Positions 31,241-41,175 of a stretch of 64,000 nucleotides of DNA are shown piece after piece. Position numbers and translations under genes: made by a program. The DNA comes from Aricia agestis (lineage: Eukaryota > Arthropoda > Insecta > Lepidoptera > Lycaenidae): the NCBI RefSeq assembly GCF_905147365.1, contig NC_056420.1:1188001-1252000 (forward strand), written 5' to 3'. The notes beneath the pieces are model-generated. The model saw nothing but the letters and a program-made list of their open reading frames with translations. It had not been told where the DNA came from and did not search any database. Position 1 is the first letter of the stretch. Every line of letters starts with the position of its first letter.

Positions 31241-33649
31241 TCAGTTAGTGCTCAAGCTTGGATTTTTTAAATAAAATTTTTTATATTTGCCTTTATAATT
31301 AATTGTATTTGAATACATGTATTGTAAATTGGCAGGTAATTCATTTAGGTAAAAAGGTATGATATGTTTTAATGTTCTAAAGCCATAAGTGTTTGTTATT
31401 TTTGGTAGACAATACTTCTTAATATATGATACTGGTCTTAAGTGGCTAGGTCTTACATGTTCCTCTAAGTATTCAGTGATTCTCATTTCAGTTAGAATAC
31501 AAAATTTTATTTTATCATACACATTAATGACATTACAGTATTCAAATAATTCTTGATCTTTATTTTTAAATTTATTAACTATGTTTTTGGGTGTTATGGT
31601 CTTTAGTATTCTTATTTGTAGTTTGTAAATATCTTGGATGTATGACTTGAATGTTAGACCGTAACTGCTAAGTCCATAACTTATTACAGAATCTGCAAGA
31701 GACATATAAAGAAGTCTTAGAATTTTATATGGTAGCTTATACTTAAGAACTGCCAGTCTACTTAATATTGATCTTAGCTTTGTACATACATGGTCCTTAT
31801 GAGCTCCCCAGTTAAAGACATTATCAATAATGAGGCCTACATACATATGATTATTTACATTTTCAATTGGTGTACATGCGCACTGTGCTGCAATACTATG
31901 GAGGCACCTATGAGTGTGAGCAACGATGAGGGGCTTGTATTGGACTTTATTGTGCGGTGAGTGTATGTGCATAAGTTTAGTTTTTTCTGCATTCAAAACA
32001 AGCCCCACATCGTGTGCCCACTTACATAAGTTATCAAATGTCTCCTGCAGTTTGGCCTGTATTTCCACAATACTACTCCCGGCCACGAGCAAGCAGGTGT
32101 CGTCAGCAAATTGATAAACTGAGGCTTTGTTCACGACTTTATGCATATCATTCACATAGAGGAGATATTCTAATGGACCGATTATCGAGCCTTGGGCTGT
32201 TCCTGTAGATGTAGGAATATGAATGCTGTTTTCGCCTGCAATCTTTACTGAAGTAGCACGATTTGTATGGTAATTTTTAATCAACTGTAGAAGGGGGCCC
32301 TGTATACCATGTCTTGATAGTTTATCATATAGTGTTTTATATTTTAAAACATCAAATGCTTTACTGAAGTCAATAAACACAACAAGAATGTGTTTTTTCC
32401 TATTTAAATTCTGGTTTATTTCATCAGTAAAGTTTCGAATCAGTTGGGTAGTGCTTTTATTTTTCTGAAACCCATACTGGTTAGGGTTTATAATGTTATT
32501 CTTAAACAGGTAGCTGTTAATTTGATCACATAGAAATCGTTCAATTATTTTATCAAGACAAGATAATATTGTTATGGGCCGATAATTATTATAATCTGTG
32601 TGATTGCCTTTTTTATATATTGGTCTTACAATACCTATTTTTAAAAGATCTGGATAGATTGAAGATTCAATACAGCAGTTTATCAAATGTGTAATTATTG
32701 GTACCATTTTGTTTGAAATATACTTAATGTCCGCTGCTCTAATTCCATCAAAGCCTGGGCTTTTTTTATCATTTATACTGAGGATAATTTTTTTAATTAT
32801 TTCAGGGGTTGCTTTCCGAAGACGCATGCATCTGTCTGGTACAGTGGAATAGGTATCTCGTGAGAGAATGGGTATCGAGCATGAATTTTTGTTGGTTAAA
32901 TTTTTAACGTTTTTATCAAATTCCTTTGCAAAATTATTGGCTATTTGGAGGGGGCTTAACTTGAATGATTTTAAAATAATGGATTCTATGCTGGATGTAA
33001 CTTTACCGGTTAAATTATTTATAATTTGCCAGATTTTACGAGGATTTTTAAAGTTATCACAAATATTTTTCATTGTATAATTATTTTTAAGTGTCTGTAC
33101 ATATTTATTTACTTTATTTCTATATTTATTGTATAATAATCTATTTTTAACGTTATTTGGATCTTTATGCCAAATGTGAAAGAGTTCATCTCTTTTTTTA
33201 CACATTTTCAGAAGGGTTTCATTACTCCATGAGCACAACTTACGCTTACTTAGCTGGTTGCCAGGACTAGTACTAAATATTATGCATTTATCATAAATTG
33301 TGTTAAAAATTTTGTGCATGTTATTAACAATGTCATTTGGATTTTTTAACAACATCAGAGAATCCCAGTTTATACATGACAACTCAGAACGAAGCTTCTC
33401 ATTATTTAGTTTAGTAAACATTTGGGCCGTAGGCTGCTTTAAGTTACATTGAGCGCCGAGTATCGCACAGCCGGTTATACAGTGATCAGCTGGTGCGTCA
33501 CTGATAACGGCCGTATAGACTTCGTGCGCTGTAGTATTTCTAATCAGAATGTGATCTATGCATGACTTGGTAATAATATCTCCGTATTTCTCAGTACGTG
33601 TGTAGTTATTAATACCACATATAAAACCCAAGCTACTAATCTTATTCAA
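31241..33649 (-). CDS. LINE reverse transcriptase (ORF2, N-terminally truncated)
   Basis: The 802-codon frame ends at TGA (31241-31243). The listed start is TTG, not a true initiator. The frame is open a few codons further to a TAG, so the native N-terminus is lost. Residues 1-62 are the end of the apurinic endonuclease (SCIDHILIR about 29-37; ADHCITG 54-60). The reverse transcriptase shows SPGFDGI (297-303), YRPITILSCLDKIIERF (356-372), FIDFSKAFD (425-433, catalytic Asp427), GTAQGSIIGP (483-492) and FADD (514-517, catalytic Asp516-517), then thumb and a C-terminal region to 802. It copies element RNA at the nicked target. All key catalytic residues of the polymerase are intact, but without its own endonuclease and ORF1 this copy is not autonomous. 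Clade (jockey or CR1/Daphne) is not decided. Confidence 0.92.
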   Translation of the reverse strand: MNKISSLGFICGINNYTRTEKYGDIITKSCIDHILIRNTTAHEVYTAVISDAPADHCITGCAILGAQCNLKQPTAQMFTKLNNEKLRSELSCINWDSLMLLKNPNDIVNNMHKIFNTIYDKCIIFSTSPGNQLSKRKLCSWSNETLLKMCKKRDELFHIWHKDPNNVKNRLLYNKYRNKVNKYVQTLKNNYTMKNICDNFKNPRKIWQIINNLTGKVTSSIESIILKSFKLSPLQIANNFAKEFDKNVKNLTNKNSCSIPILSRDTYSTVPDRCMRLRKATPEIIKKIILSINDKKSPGFDGIRAADIKYISNKMVPIITHLINCCIESSIYPDLLKIGIVRPIYKKGNHTDYNNYRPITILSCLDKIIERFLCDQINSYLFKNNIINPNQYGFQKNKSTTQLIRNFTDEINQNLNRKKHILVVFIDFSKAFDVLKYKTLYDKLSRHGIQGPLLQLIKNYHTNRATSVKIAGENSIHIPTSTGTAQGSIIGPLEYLLYVNDMHKVVNKASVYQFADDTCLLVAGSSIVEIQAKLQETFDNLCKWAHDVGLVLNAEKTKLMHIHSPHNKVQYKPLIVAHTHRCLHSIAAQCACTPIENVNNHMYVGLIIDNVFNWGAHKDHVCTKLRSILSRLAVLKYKLPYKILRLLYMSLADSVISYGLSSYGLTFKSYIQDIYKLQIRILKTITPKNIVNKFKNKDQELFEYCNVINVYDKIKFCILTEMRITEYLEEHVRPSHLRPVSYIKKYCLPKITNTYGFRTLKHIIPFYLNELPANLQYMYSNTINYKGKYKKFYLKNPSLSTN

Positions 33650-33675
33650 ATGTTTTGTTACTTCTAACTAGGAGC

Positions 33676-33725
33676 ACTCTAGTTAATCTAGAAGGACTCT
33701 AGAATCCTCCTAGATTAACCCGAGT
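33676..33725. repeat. 50-bp foldback at the LINE 5' junction
   Basis: 'actctagttaatctagaagg' and the inverted 'actcgggttaatctaggagg' form 21-base arms with 3 mismatches around 8 bases. It lies immediately outside the LINE truncation point and next to an S1 SINE. Confidence 0.5.
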
Positions 33726-33770
33726 CCATCCAGTCTCTCTGCAGGCAGGGCCGGACCGTGAGCTTACTCT

Positions 33771-33969
33771 GTGTTTCGCCGAGTGAGTGAGTTTACCGGA
33801 GGCCCAATCCCCTACCGTATTCCCATCCCTACCCTCCCTTATTCCATCTTAAAAGGCCGGCAACGCACCTGCAGCTCTTCTGATGTTGCGAGTGTCCATG
33901 GGCGACGGAAGTTGCTTTCCATGAGGTGACCCGTTTGCTCGTTTGCCCCCTTATTTCATAAAAAAAAAA
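33771..33969 (+). mobile_element. S1 SINE, 5'-truncated
   Basis: It starts at 'gtttcgccgagtgagtgagt', then 'ggaggcccaatcccctacc', 'ggccggcaacgcacctgcag', 'ccatgggcgacggaagttgc', the tail and poly(A). The upstream head is missing. Confidence 0.85.
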
Positions 33970-34071
33970 CTGTCAATATGACGTGTGCAACATGTCGAAT
34001 TTTGGTCGGCTTGTTTTGCTAGTGGCTCTATGCTCCGACCTTTGCGTAATTGCTGTCATAATATATTTTTA

Positions 34072-34437
34072 ACGCCTCCGTGGTCAAGTGGTATAGAGCG
34101 AGGCTTTTGTCTCGGATGTGGTGGGTTCGATTCCCGCGTTGGAAACATGTTATTTTCCAAGTTTAATTAGGACAATGCGGGCTGATCACCTGATTGTCTG
34201 ACAAGTAAGATGATCCATGCGTTGGATGGGCATGTAAAAAGTCGGTCCTGCGCCTGATCTCTCGCCGGTCGTGTCGGTCTTCCGTCCCACTGGGTTATGA
34301 GAGTAAAGGAATAGAGAGTGCTCTTGTGTACTGCGCACACACTTGGGCACTATAAAATTATTCCTGCGTAGCTGGCCTGGTTTCAATGACACCGGCCAGC
34401 GTCACCGAAACCGGTGTGGGAGCTATTAAAATTATTA
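34072..34437 (+). mobile_element. S3 tRNA-derived SINE, full length
   Basis: The head 'gcctccgtggtcaagtggta' and B-box 'ggtgggttcgattcccgcg' are followed by 'gatgatccatgcgttggatg', 'cccactgggttatgagag', 'tgcgcacacacttgggcact', 'ggcctggtttcaatgacacc' and an (ATT)n tail. It includes 'cacctgattgtctgacaag', which the 25264 copy lacks. Confidence 0.88.
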
Positions 34438-34669
34438 TTATAATATATTTTCACAAATTTAAAAACCGCCATTGAAAATGTTTAAAAATGAATGCTTTGC
34501 TATTTGTGTTAAACTGAAGCTGTTGCCATAACATTGAAAATTAAAGTTCACCAACCTTCCGGTAGTTTGTTACTTATTATAATTGTGTGCAGGGCCCCAC
34601 AACCTTTTTATTAAATTCCCAAGATCCTAAATATTAAATGTATTTCTCTGCTAATTTTATTTATTTGGT

Positions 34670-34839
34670 ACTAGATGACGCCCGCAACTCCGTTGCACCA
34701 AAATTCGTTTATCACGCGGGGACCGTACCTTTTTCCGGGATCAAAAGTATCCTAGGTGTCCTTTCCCGGGACTTTAAATAGCTCCATACCACACGGCAAA
34801 ATTGGTTCAGACACACTTTCGCAAATATAATATTAGTAT
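34670..34839 (+). mobile_element. S2 RTE-tail repeat with internal deletion
   Basis: 'actagatgacgcccgcaact', 'accgtacctttttccggga', 'cctttcccgggactttaaat', then 'aaaattggttcagacacact' with loss of the 'gcgtgaagaggtaacag' block, ending 'atataatattagtatc'. Confidence 0.78.
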
Positions 34840-36148
34840 CGATGAAAATTTTACTCTGGAGAATGGAGATGCTTAGTGGGATTCTCATTACATGATTCAT
34901 TTTATTTCAATTTCGATTGGCCAAAAATACATTGAAATAAAACTTTACGCTTCAGAAAGCGTAAAAAATTTAATAGAAGATAAGGAATATTAAACAATAA
35001 AATCTAATGTTTAGTAAAAACCGGGCTATCCATTATGAAGGAAAAATATTCCTAATAAAAAAAACATTTTATAGTTATTAGTCCTTAATTTGTGAAACAC
35101 ACAGGATAAAATGTTGAACATGTCTGTAGTTGGAACAAAGTTATTTCAGAAGTAAAACATGGCGTGCGATTCGCGCAGACTGTATTTGGAGTAATGAACT
35201 ACACGAAACCTGCGCCTGCGCCGATGGTCACGAGTGGCCTGAGTTACCGATGCCGAGACCTGCCGATCATTTTTTTAAAGTGAAATCTACTTAGGTTACA
35301 CATTTTTAAGCGGTTAAAAATGATTACTAACCAGGATCGAAAATTCGTAAGACGGAGGAACTGAGGAAGTGTAGACCGGGGACGCGCGGAGAGTAATATT
35401 TAATATCTGATAGAGCATCAGCCGTTTCTCTACAGTCTGTATCCAAAGGGGCCCTGATGCTACGACTCAAATGCATCTATTGCAATTATTCGAGTCCCAT
35501 CCCGAGCCCAATGCTGCGCATCAGAAATTAGCACCTTCCGATTATAAGCATCGATGAAATTTTGTGCAACTACTTTCAAAACCTATCCATCCACATCCAT
35601 TACTAAAATTTGATTTCGAATTTTCGTGTTCCATTTATTTAGTTTTCTATAGAACCTCGCTTAAAAACTTCCATCTAGGGTCTGCACGCACCCTCGCGTT
35701 AATTTCTTTCTCGCTTACAACAGCTATGAACGAAACTAAGAAGTCTTCGCTTCAGGCATCGACGAAGAAGGCTATAAATAATTCCGCCGTTGACTCTACC
35801 TTTGCTATCGCCATAACTCACAACCAGTTCCCTTTTAAAACTGCGCGCGCGCCGATTGGAATTACTTCGCAAATGTCCCGTGCAGGGAGGTCTGTCAATA
35901 TTATGATTGAATGTTGCGGTGTTTACGTTGCGTCAACGTTATATCGAGTACCCTCGAGGCGGCGGAGCGCAGAAAAACGTCGCGCAAACGTTTGCTTAAC
36001 GGAAAGTGTAATTTATTGGAATATAATTGACGTGTTGACAGAGTGGGGCGAATTGGTAAGGCAATGGTAAGAGGGTGTAAACAAGGGAAACGATAATATT
36101 TTGCTAAATAATGCGCGTTTTCCAGGGATTAATCCGTTAAATAAGTTG
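34840..36148. other. No gene confirmed; 168-codon open frame of doubtful status
   Basis: A plus frame runs from 35564 (GTG; first ATG 35726) to 36070. It has no recognisable domain or signal peptide. Its open length is somewhat above chance in AT-rich DNA, partly because the region is less AT-rich. I do not call it a gene. Confidence 0.35.
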
Positions 36149-36199
36149 TGGAGAGCCTATCCATAAGGTGCCCTTATCAGGAAGTGGTGAAACAGGCCC
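36149..36199. mobile_element. Right end of a Harbinger-like MITE
   Basis: 'gagcctatccataaggtg' and 'caggaagtggtgaaacaggc' plus cc match the right portion of the 20354-20481 family. The left terminus is absent. Confidence 0.6.
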
Positions 36200-36206
36200 A
36201 GAGTCG

Positions 36207-36620
36207 TCAAGAAACTAAAGTCATCGTTTTTGATACATTGTTTGAGTGAACAACCATTGGCACACTATAAGTTACTACAAATTGGGTGCGAAGTGTGCAA
36301 AATGCTGCATAGAATCGTGAATCGTGACATGCATCAAAGCGCATGTCTTCAGCGGTAGGGTTACCACCTACCAGACGTTCAGATAAAAATAAATCCGCAG
36401 GTAATTTGTATATTGCTACAGCAATGAAATAGAAAACAAGAGATTGTGCAAGATCTTCTGTCAAACGCTTGCTTATGTTGTCGCACGTACAATCTTCTTG
36501 CGAATGCCCGGTCTTTTCATTACAAGAGCAGGTCCTGCTTATAGGTTTACCTGGCAACCCTATTCGACGCAAACCCTGGAGCGGCCCTTTGTCGTCTGTG
36601 TACCATCAAAAACAGTTCCA
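36207..36620 (-). pseudogene. Coding-like frame, unknown protein (C-terminal part)
   Basis: A minus frame is open from a stop near 36612 to TGA at 36207 (about 133 codons). It has a cysteine-rich patch, TCSCNEKTGHSQEDCTC, then a hydrophobic stretch, LAQSLVFYFIAVAIYKL, that could be membrane-spanning, and ends near VVHSNNVSKTM. The nominal start is TTG. Amino acid composition looks protein-like, but no family was recognised. It directly abuts the broken MITE end at 36199. It could be an exon, a transposon ORF scrap or chance. Confidence 0.3.
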
Positions 36621-37044
36621 GTTTAGCACTTTTGAGCCTTATTCCTTGACAATAAGGTGTAAGTGCCAACCGGATCAGTTCGCTCGTCCGTCAAGCTCGC
36701 TGGTCATGCGTTGTACCTGGCACCATTCATTATCACGGTTGCGACAGAGCGCCGGCGCCGTCAGATAGCACCGGGCCACACATGGGACTTACGTAATTGG
36801 GACTGATAAGTGACGATCGATATGAGGCCAGGACTTCGGCCGGTATTGAGGCCAGGAAGAATTTTGGGTTTCGATAGATCTAGCTTGCGAGGCCGATCTA
36901 TTATAGATTGTCAATAAAGCTTTAGTGGCAACTAAAATTGAACTTTGAAGCTAGTTCAATGGAGTTTAAGATTAAATTAAGAATGCAACAAAAATAATAG
37001 GGTACTATTTTTGTGTGTTTGTACCTACAAATTTTTTGTTGCAT
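36621..37044. other. No gene recognised
   Basis: GC-richer to about 36800, then AT-rich. No features were identified. Confidence 0.4.
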
Positions 37045-37092
37045 TTCTAAAAAAAGGCTGATGTTCAGGTGAACATCAGCCTTTTTTTAGAA
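37045..37092. repeat. Perfect 48-bp hairpin
   Basis: 23-base arms, exact reverse complements ('ttctaaaaaaaggctgatgt'+tca), are separated by just two bases. The GCTGATGTTCA core echoes the GAGATGTTCA hairpin at 46976-47033, which abuts an R3 repeat. Confidence 0.85.
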
Positions 37093-37612
37093 CTACGAGC
37101 ACAAAATAAAGGACTTAATAACCCTCCTGGCAGTCGGGTAAAAAAAGCAGGCAGCATTGAAACTATTTGATCCTATTTTATGCGAAATTTCTTTTAACCG
37201 ACTTCCTTAGTCTGTGTTGTTCTGTAGTTATTACAAGATTGACATGTCATATTATGATATTACACCTCTTCGCACAAAGAAAGAGGCCTGTTAAGAACGT
37301 AGTCCAAGCGTCGTTTTATATCTGACAAATTGGCTGGTGTCTCTTCGTGACCCCATGATAAATCAACTTTCGTTGATTGATGTTAAAATATTATGTCAGT
37401 TATGAAATGCGATAAAAGCGTTCACAGTTTCACACCTCTAAAAGTTTCGGAGTCACATTTCACAGTTGTATTGTGAATTAGCTACTGTACAAAGTGTACA
37501 TGGCTACTGACCGACTCTCTACAATACTAACTTAGACCAAGTCAAAACTTGAGTGACTGACGCTTACGGAGTCTGGACTCTTTATGGATGGATGGATGCT
37601 ACGTATAATATT
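37093..37612. other. No gene recognised
   Basis: No features identified. Confidence 0.4.
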
Positions 37613-37742
37613 ACTAGGTGACGCCTGCTACTTCATTGCGCCAATTATCGCCCGGGAATTAAACATTTGCCCGGGACTCAAAGTAATTCAAATTTCAGCA
37701 AAACCGGTTCAGCGGTTTGGGCCTGAAGAAGTAATAGACAGA
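37613..37742 (+). mobile_element. S2 RTE-tail repeat, compacted copy
   Basis: 'actaggtgacgcctgctact', 'tgcgccaattatcgcccggg', 'gcccgggactcaaagt', 'aatttcagcaaaaccggttc', 'agcggtttgggcctgaag' and a short CAGA remnant. The tail is lost. Confidence 0.72.
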
Positions 37743-38060
37743 CTGAAGTATGGATGCTGGCTTAGAATTTGAATCTCGCGTAACGCATGCATGACAAAAG
37801 TCATCGCAAATTCCAAATAAAATCCTTGAAAAAGTGCAAACGGTTTTGTATTCCTTGTATTTCCTTCTTTTATCCTTTTCTGGTCCATCCGGCACGTATA
37901 ATTGCTTTAGTTTCTAATTTATTTCATACGAATTAAAAGCCACATCGAGTTAATAAGTATCTACTCATATTGCACAATGTACATCAAGAAATTATGATTG
38001 TACTAGTTCAAAAGCGACAAATGTTATCTGATGATACTTTATTACCTACATATACTACCC

Positions 38061-38186
38061 ACTACCTACTACCTACTACCTACTACCTACTACCTACTAC
38101 CTACTACCTACTACCTACTACCTACTACCTACTACCTACTACCTACTACCTACTACCTACTACCTACTACCTACTACCTACTACCC
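38061..38186. repeat. Heptanucleotide array (TACCTAC)n, about 18 units
   Basis: About 126 bases of near-perfect 7-base repeats between 'atatactaccc' and 'caatacctac'. In two plus frames it reads as a periodic Y-Y-L-L-P-T-T peptide, which accounts for the frames at 37970-38203 and 38031-38294. It is not a telomeric TTAGG-type repeat. Confidence 0.92.
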
Positions 38187-39699
38187 AATACCTACATAAT
38201 TAACCCTCAAACTGAACTCTTACAAGCCCGCATGATTTATAACAGAGCTGATATTCAAAGTGTACCAGCAATCAAAATAAACTTTCTCCGATAAGTGGCT
38301 GATAACAAATTGTTATCACTTATCATAGCTTATCTATTAGTTGTAACTGATCAGTACGGAAGACGAAAACATAACAAGTCTTTAGTAGCTTGTTATGTTA
38401 GTAACATGCTATTTACTTGTTAGGGTCCAGTAGACATGAGACGAGGCGAGGCGACGCATCTAAAATTTGGATAGCCGACCACGGGCGGCAGATATGTCAA
38501 TTCAATGTTTACCTTCTTGTGTTTTAAATGAAGTTCTATTTAAATGGCTAACTTAAATGCTTCTCATCGACGTGTAACGTTGTAATTTTAACTCTTATAG
38601 ACTTATTTTTTGCCAGTTTGGGCCCTTCGTACACCAGCTCGCCCTTGACCAGATATTGCCATAGGTACTTAAATAGAAGAGCAAATCAAAATCTGGCTAT
38701 TACCGAGCAGATCAATCTAAATGGCGTGTTTACAGTCAAAAATCTTTGAATAGTGAAAACGCCATTTAATTTGGATACCTATTTGTTTGTGGAGTGCAGC
38801 CATTCCAAATGGAAGCTCAATGCTTAAAACAAATTTTCCCATTACCGGGGAATGCGTGTGGCAATATGTGTTATGAATAGTAATGAGCGTCGACAACACG
38901 AGAGGCTGTCAGATTCATCGCGCCGGTATCAAAACTACGCGCAGGGTGTGTGCTGTGGCCTGAGGCATAAGCGGCGGCGGTAAGGAGTATTACGATTCTG
39001 TTGATAAACATTGGTGAAACTGTAAATTGTGATAAGACTTTTTAAAGGCACACTTTACGTAATAAATCATTGTAAGCCTTCTGAAAGTTAAAGTAAAAAA
39101 AAAACCTTTTACGATATAGTGTTACTCTATCAATCAAGACTAATCTAATGATGATAATTCAGCTGTAAAGCCAAGCTTCTGGGTCAGTGGGGTAAAAATC
39201 AAAATCTTAGAATTGAGTGGTATGCAGAATTGAAGTGATACAAGTACTTCGGCTAGATTCGGACTTACCGTGCGTATAAACTCTGACTAATGCGAGTCCT
39301 CATAGCGCATTGCGTCAGACCTGCGCTCCATCGTTTTGCACAGTTTACCGTTCATATGGTGCACCATGGGAAGATGCAACGACAGACAAATTGGCACCTC
39401 TCGAGACGAAGCGAGAGGGGTAACAACCTAAGACACCGCACTGCTCGTTGGGACAAAGCTGCGTTATGACAGCCTGCAATCGAAGTTCGAGCTGCCAGAA
39501 TCGGGCCCCTGAGAAACGCTGTAGCCTGTATTTTAGCCCCGATATACACCGTTATTTCGACACGTAGCTGTAATGGGCAGGTTTTTCGACAGTATCGCCG
39601 ATCGCGGCGTTTCGCTGGGAACTGGGAATTCGTACGTGAAAATCTAACGAGACAGTGTTAGGGGCAGCAAGCTAATATTTAAAATGATCATGTCACAGT
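38187..39699. other. No gene recognised
   Basis: A CpG-containing patch at 38440-38460 ('gacgaggcgaggcgacgc') resembles one arm of the MITE at 41993-42152. A small hairpin, 'cctctcg...cgagagg', lies near 39398. No coding evidence. Confidence 0.4.
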
Positions 39700-39853
39700 G
39701 TTTGTGCGCGAACTCCTCTAAAACGGCTCAACGGATTTTAATGAAATTTTTGTGTAAACATTCGTTAGGCCTGAAAATAGGTTTTTATCTACTTTTTACA
39801 TTGATACTAGAAATAATTTAAGTGGCAAAACAACGTTTGCCGAGTCAGCTAGT
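39700..39853 (-). mobile_element. 'CTAGCTGACTCGGCAAACGT' family repeat
   Basis: Minus-strand head 'actagctgactcggcaaacg' with 'ttgttttgcca', then 'aaatttcattaaaatccgtt' and 'gagccgttttagaggagttc'. The plus-strand relative at 43177 begins 'actagctgcccggtaaacgt'. Confidence 0.65.
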
Positions 39854-39887
39854 TTAATAATAAAATAGAGCATGCCTAACGGCCGCA

Positions 39888-40003
39888 TTTAGAGAATTTA
39901 AATAATAACTTAACTTTGATTCAATGATGATTTAATGACACAAACTTCATGCATGTTTTGTCGAACTATACATTAAATTAAAGTTAAGTAATATATATTA
40001 ATT
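39888..40003 (+). mobile_element. Partial 'GCCGCAYTYAGAGA' MITE
   Basis: 'ggccgcatttagagaattta' then 'aacttaactttgattcaatg', with the inverted 'attaaattaaagttaagta' at 39974-39992. The right terminus is not evident. Confidence 0.4.
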
Positions 40004-40309
40004 ATAAAAGGGTAGTATTTAATCGAGTGACTGTAAATTAAAGTTTTAGGTGTCAAAATTACTAAATTTGGGTTATAGAATTTGAGCGAATGAGAGTGAG
40101 TGACGAGAAATTAACAGAACAGCAACTTAGAAATTATTTATTTGAGTTACTTAAAATACAAAATGAGCAGCTTTATAATTTTTGAGCGACCTTATATCTG
40201 TTTGAGTGTCAACGTTACGTCCTGCATTTTTTTCAATATTTGGCAAATGTAATTTTTATACTGAGCGGCATTTTATCTTAAATGAAGTGTTTCGAATACC
40301 AAAAACCAC

Positions 40310-40358
40310 TTTGAAAAATACACTAATGAGCACTCTGCTCATTAGTGTATTTTTCAAA
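40310..40358. repeat. Perfect 49-bp hairpin
   Basis: Arms of 23 bases ('tttgaaaaatacactaatga'+gca) are exact reverse complements around the 3-base loop ctc. A second, smaller palindrome, 'ctcattata...tataatgag', follows at 40359-40380. Confidence 0.85.
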
Positions 40359-40708
40359 CTCATTATACTCTTATAATGAGCACACATTAAAACAAAAAAA
40401 TGAATATGAAATAACTATTTGATGAAACACTTTTATTCAGGGACTACTATGGACCGGGATAGAAGAGTTTTTTTTTTATTACTATCAAGCAAATTTTTTT
40501 GTGAGTAGCTTTATTTGGATAAGAGGAACAACAATTTTAAATGTACTACCACTTTTTTTCACAATTTTATTTGAAAAAAAGTAGTAGCTAACAGAGATAG
40601 AAAGGATTTGATTTGATGATCCCAAAATATGTATTGTTCTATTTGTAGGAACTTAAATTATATAACGGTAAAAGTTTAGAATCATACCCAATAATTTAGG
40701 GGGCAGAG

Positions 40709-40762
40709 GACGTTTCGATTTTTATATAATAAACCCCGTTTATATATAAAAATCGAAACGTC
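40709..40762. repeat. Inverted repeat with about 24-bp arms
   Basis: 'gacgtttcgatttttatata' and its inverted partner flank a 'cccc' core. 'taccca' and 'tgggta' lie further out (about 40686, 40769) as a possible outer inverted pair. Confidence 0.6.
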
Positions 40763-41175
40763 AAAAAATGGGTAAAATTTTAATGGCAACCTGTACCAAA
40801 AAATAACAACTGGCTTCAATTATGATTTGACGGAGCCACGCTACGCGGGGCTCCTACTTCTGGGTGGTTTACAAAAAAATAACTACGATAACCTATGCCC
40901 GCTATGTATTTCCAGTCGCTCACTTAGTAATACAGTCTAGTCGCTCGGATAGAATTTTAATATCTGAAATAGATTAATCGCAATCCACATTTTGTAAGCT
41001 CGTTCTGGATTTTATTATAAATCAATATTAGTCGTTAGTTTAGTTTATTTTTCGCTTAGTCAAATTAATACCGCTCATGTTATTAAAACAGTATGTTCAT
41101 CATAAGTCGCAAAGTAATTTTTTATTCGCTCGTTTTATTATTTCCCATTATAAAATGTCTTAAATGTGCGGCTCT

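Larger units (their letters stand above)
30241..33660 (-). mobile_element. 5'-truncated jockey/CR1-type LINE
   Basis: One retrotransposition unit on the minus strand: end of the endonuclease plus a complete reverse transcriptase ORF (33649 to 31241), a 3' UTR of about 1 kb with an 85-bp tandem array, AATAAA (complement of 30263-30268) and an 18-base poly(A) (poly T at 30242-30259). ORF1 and most of the apurinic-type endonuclease are missing, the common result of incomplete reverse transcription. The exact 5' breakpoint lies near 33650-33670. The frame has no stops, so the insertion is young. Confidence 0.9.
40083..41175. mobile_element. Candidate element with inverted GAGCG subterminal motifs
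   Basis: On the left (40083-40380) GAGCG/GAGCA/GAGTG motifs recur in plus orientation ('tttgagcgaatg', 'atgagcagc', 'tttgagcgacc', 'ctgagcggc'). On the right (40910-41175) the complements recur ('agtcgctcac', 'agtcgctcgg', 'accgctcatg', 'attcgctcgt', 'cggctctt'). Opposed arrays around a central segment suggest transposase-binding repeats. True termini and a target duplication were not found. Confidence 0.3.

Noticed and set aside
31926..33080. Plus-strand frames within 31.9-33.1 kb
   Set aside because: Shadows of the minus-strand LINE ORF.
35564..36070. 168-codon plus frame
   Set aside because: GTG start, first ATG at codon 55, no domain, no splice or poly(A) context. Its length is only modestly unusual. 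Kept as an unassigned stretch.
37970..38294. 77- and 87-codon frames rich in YYLLPTT
   Set aside because: Translations of the (TACCTAC) array; no coding evidence outside it.
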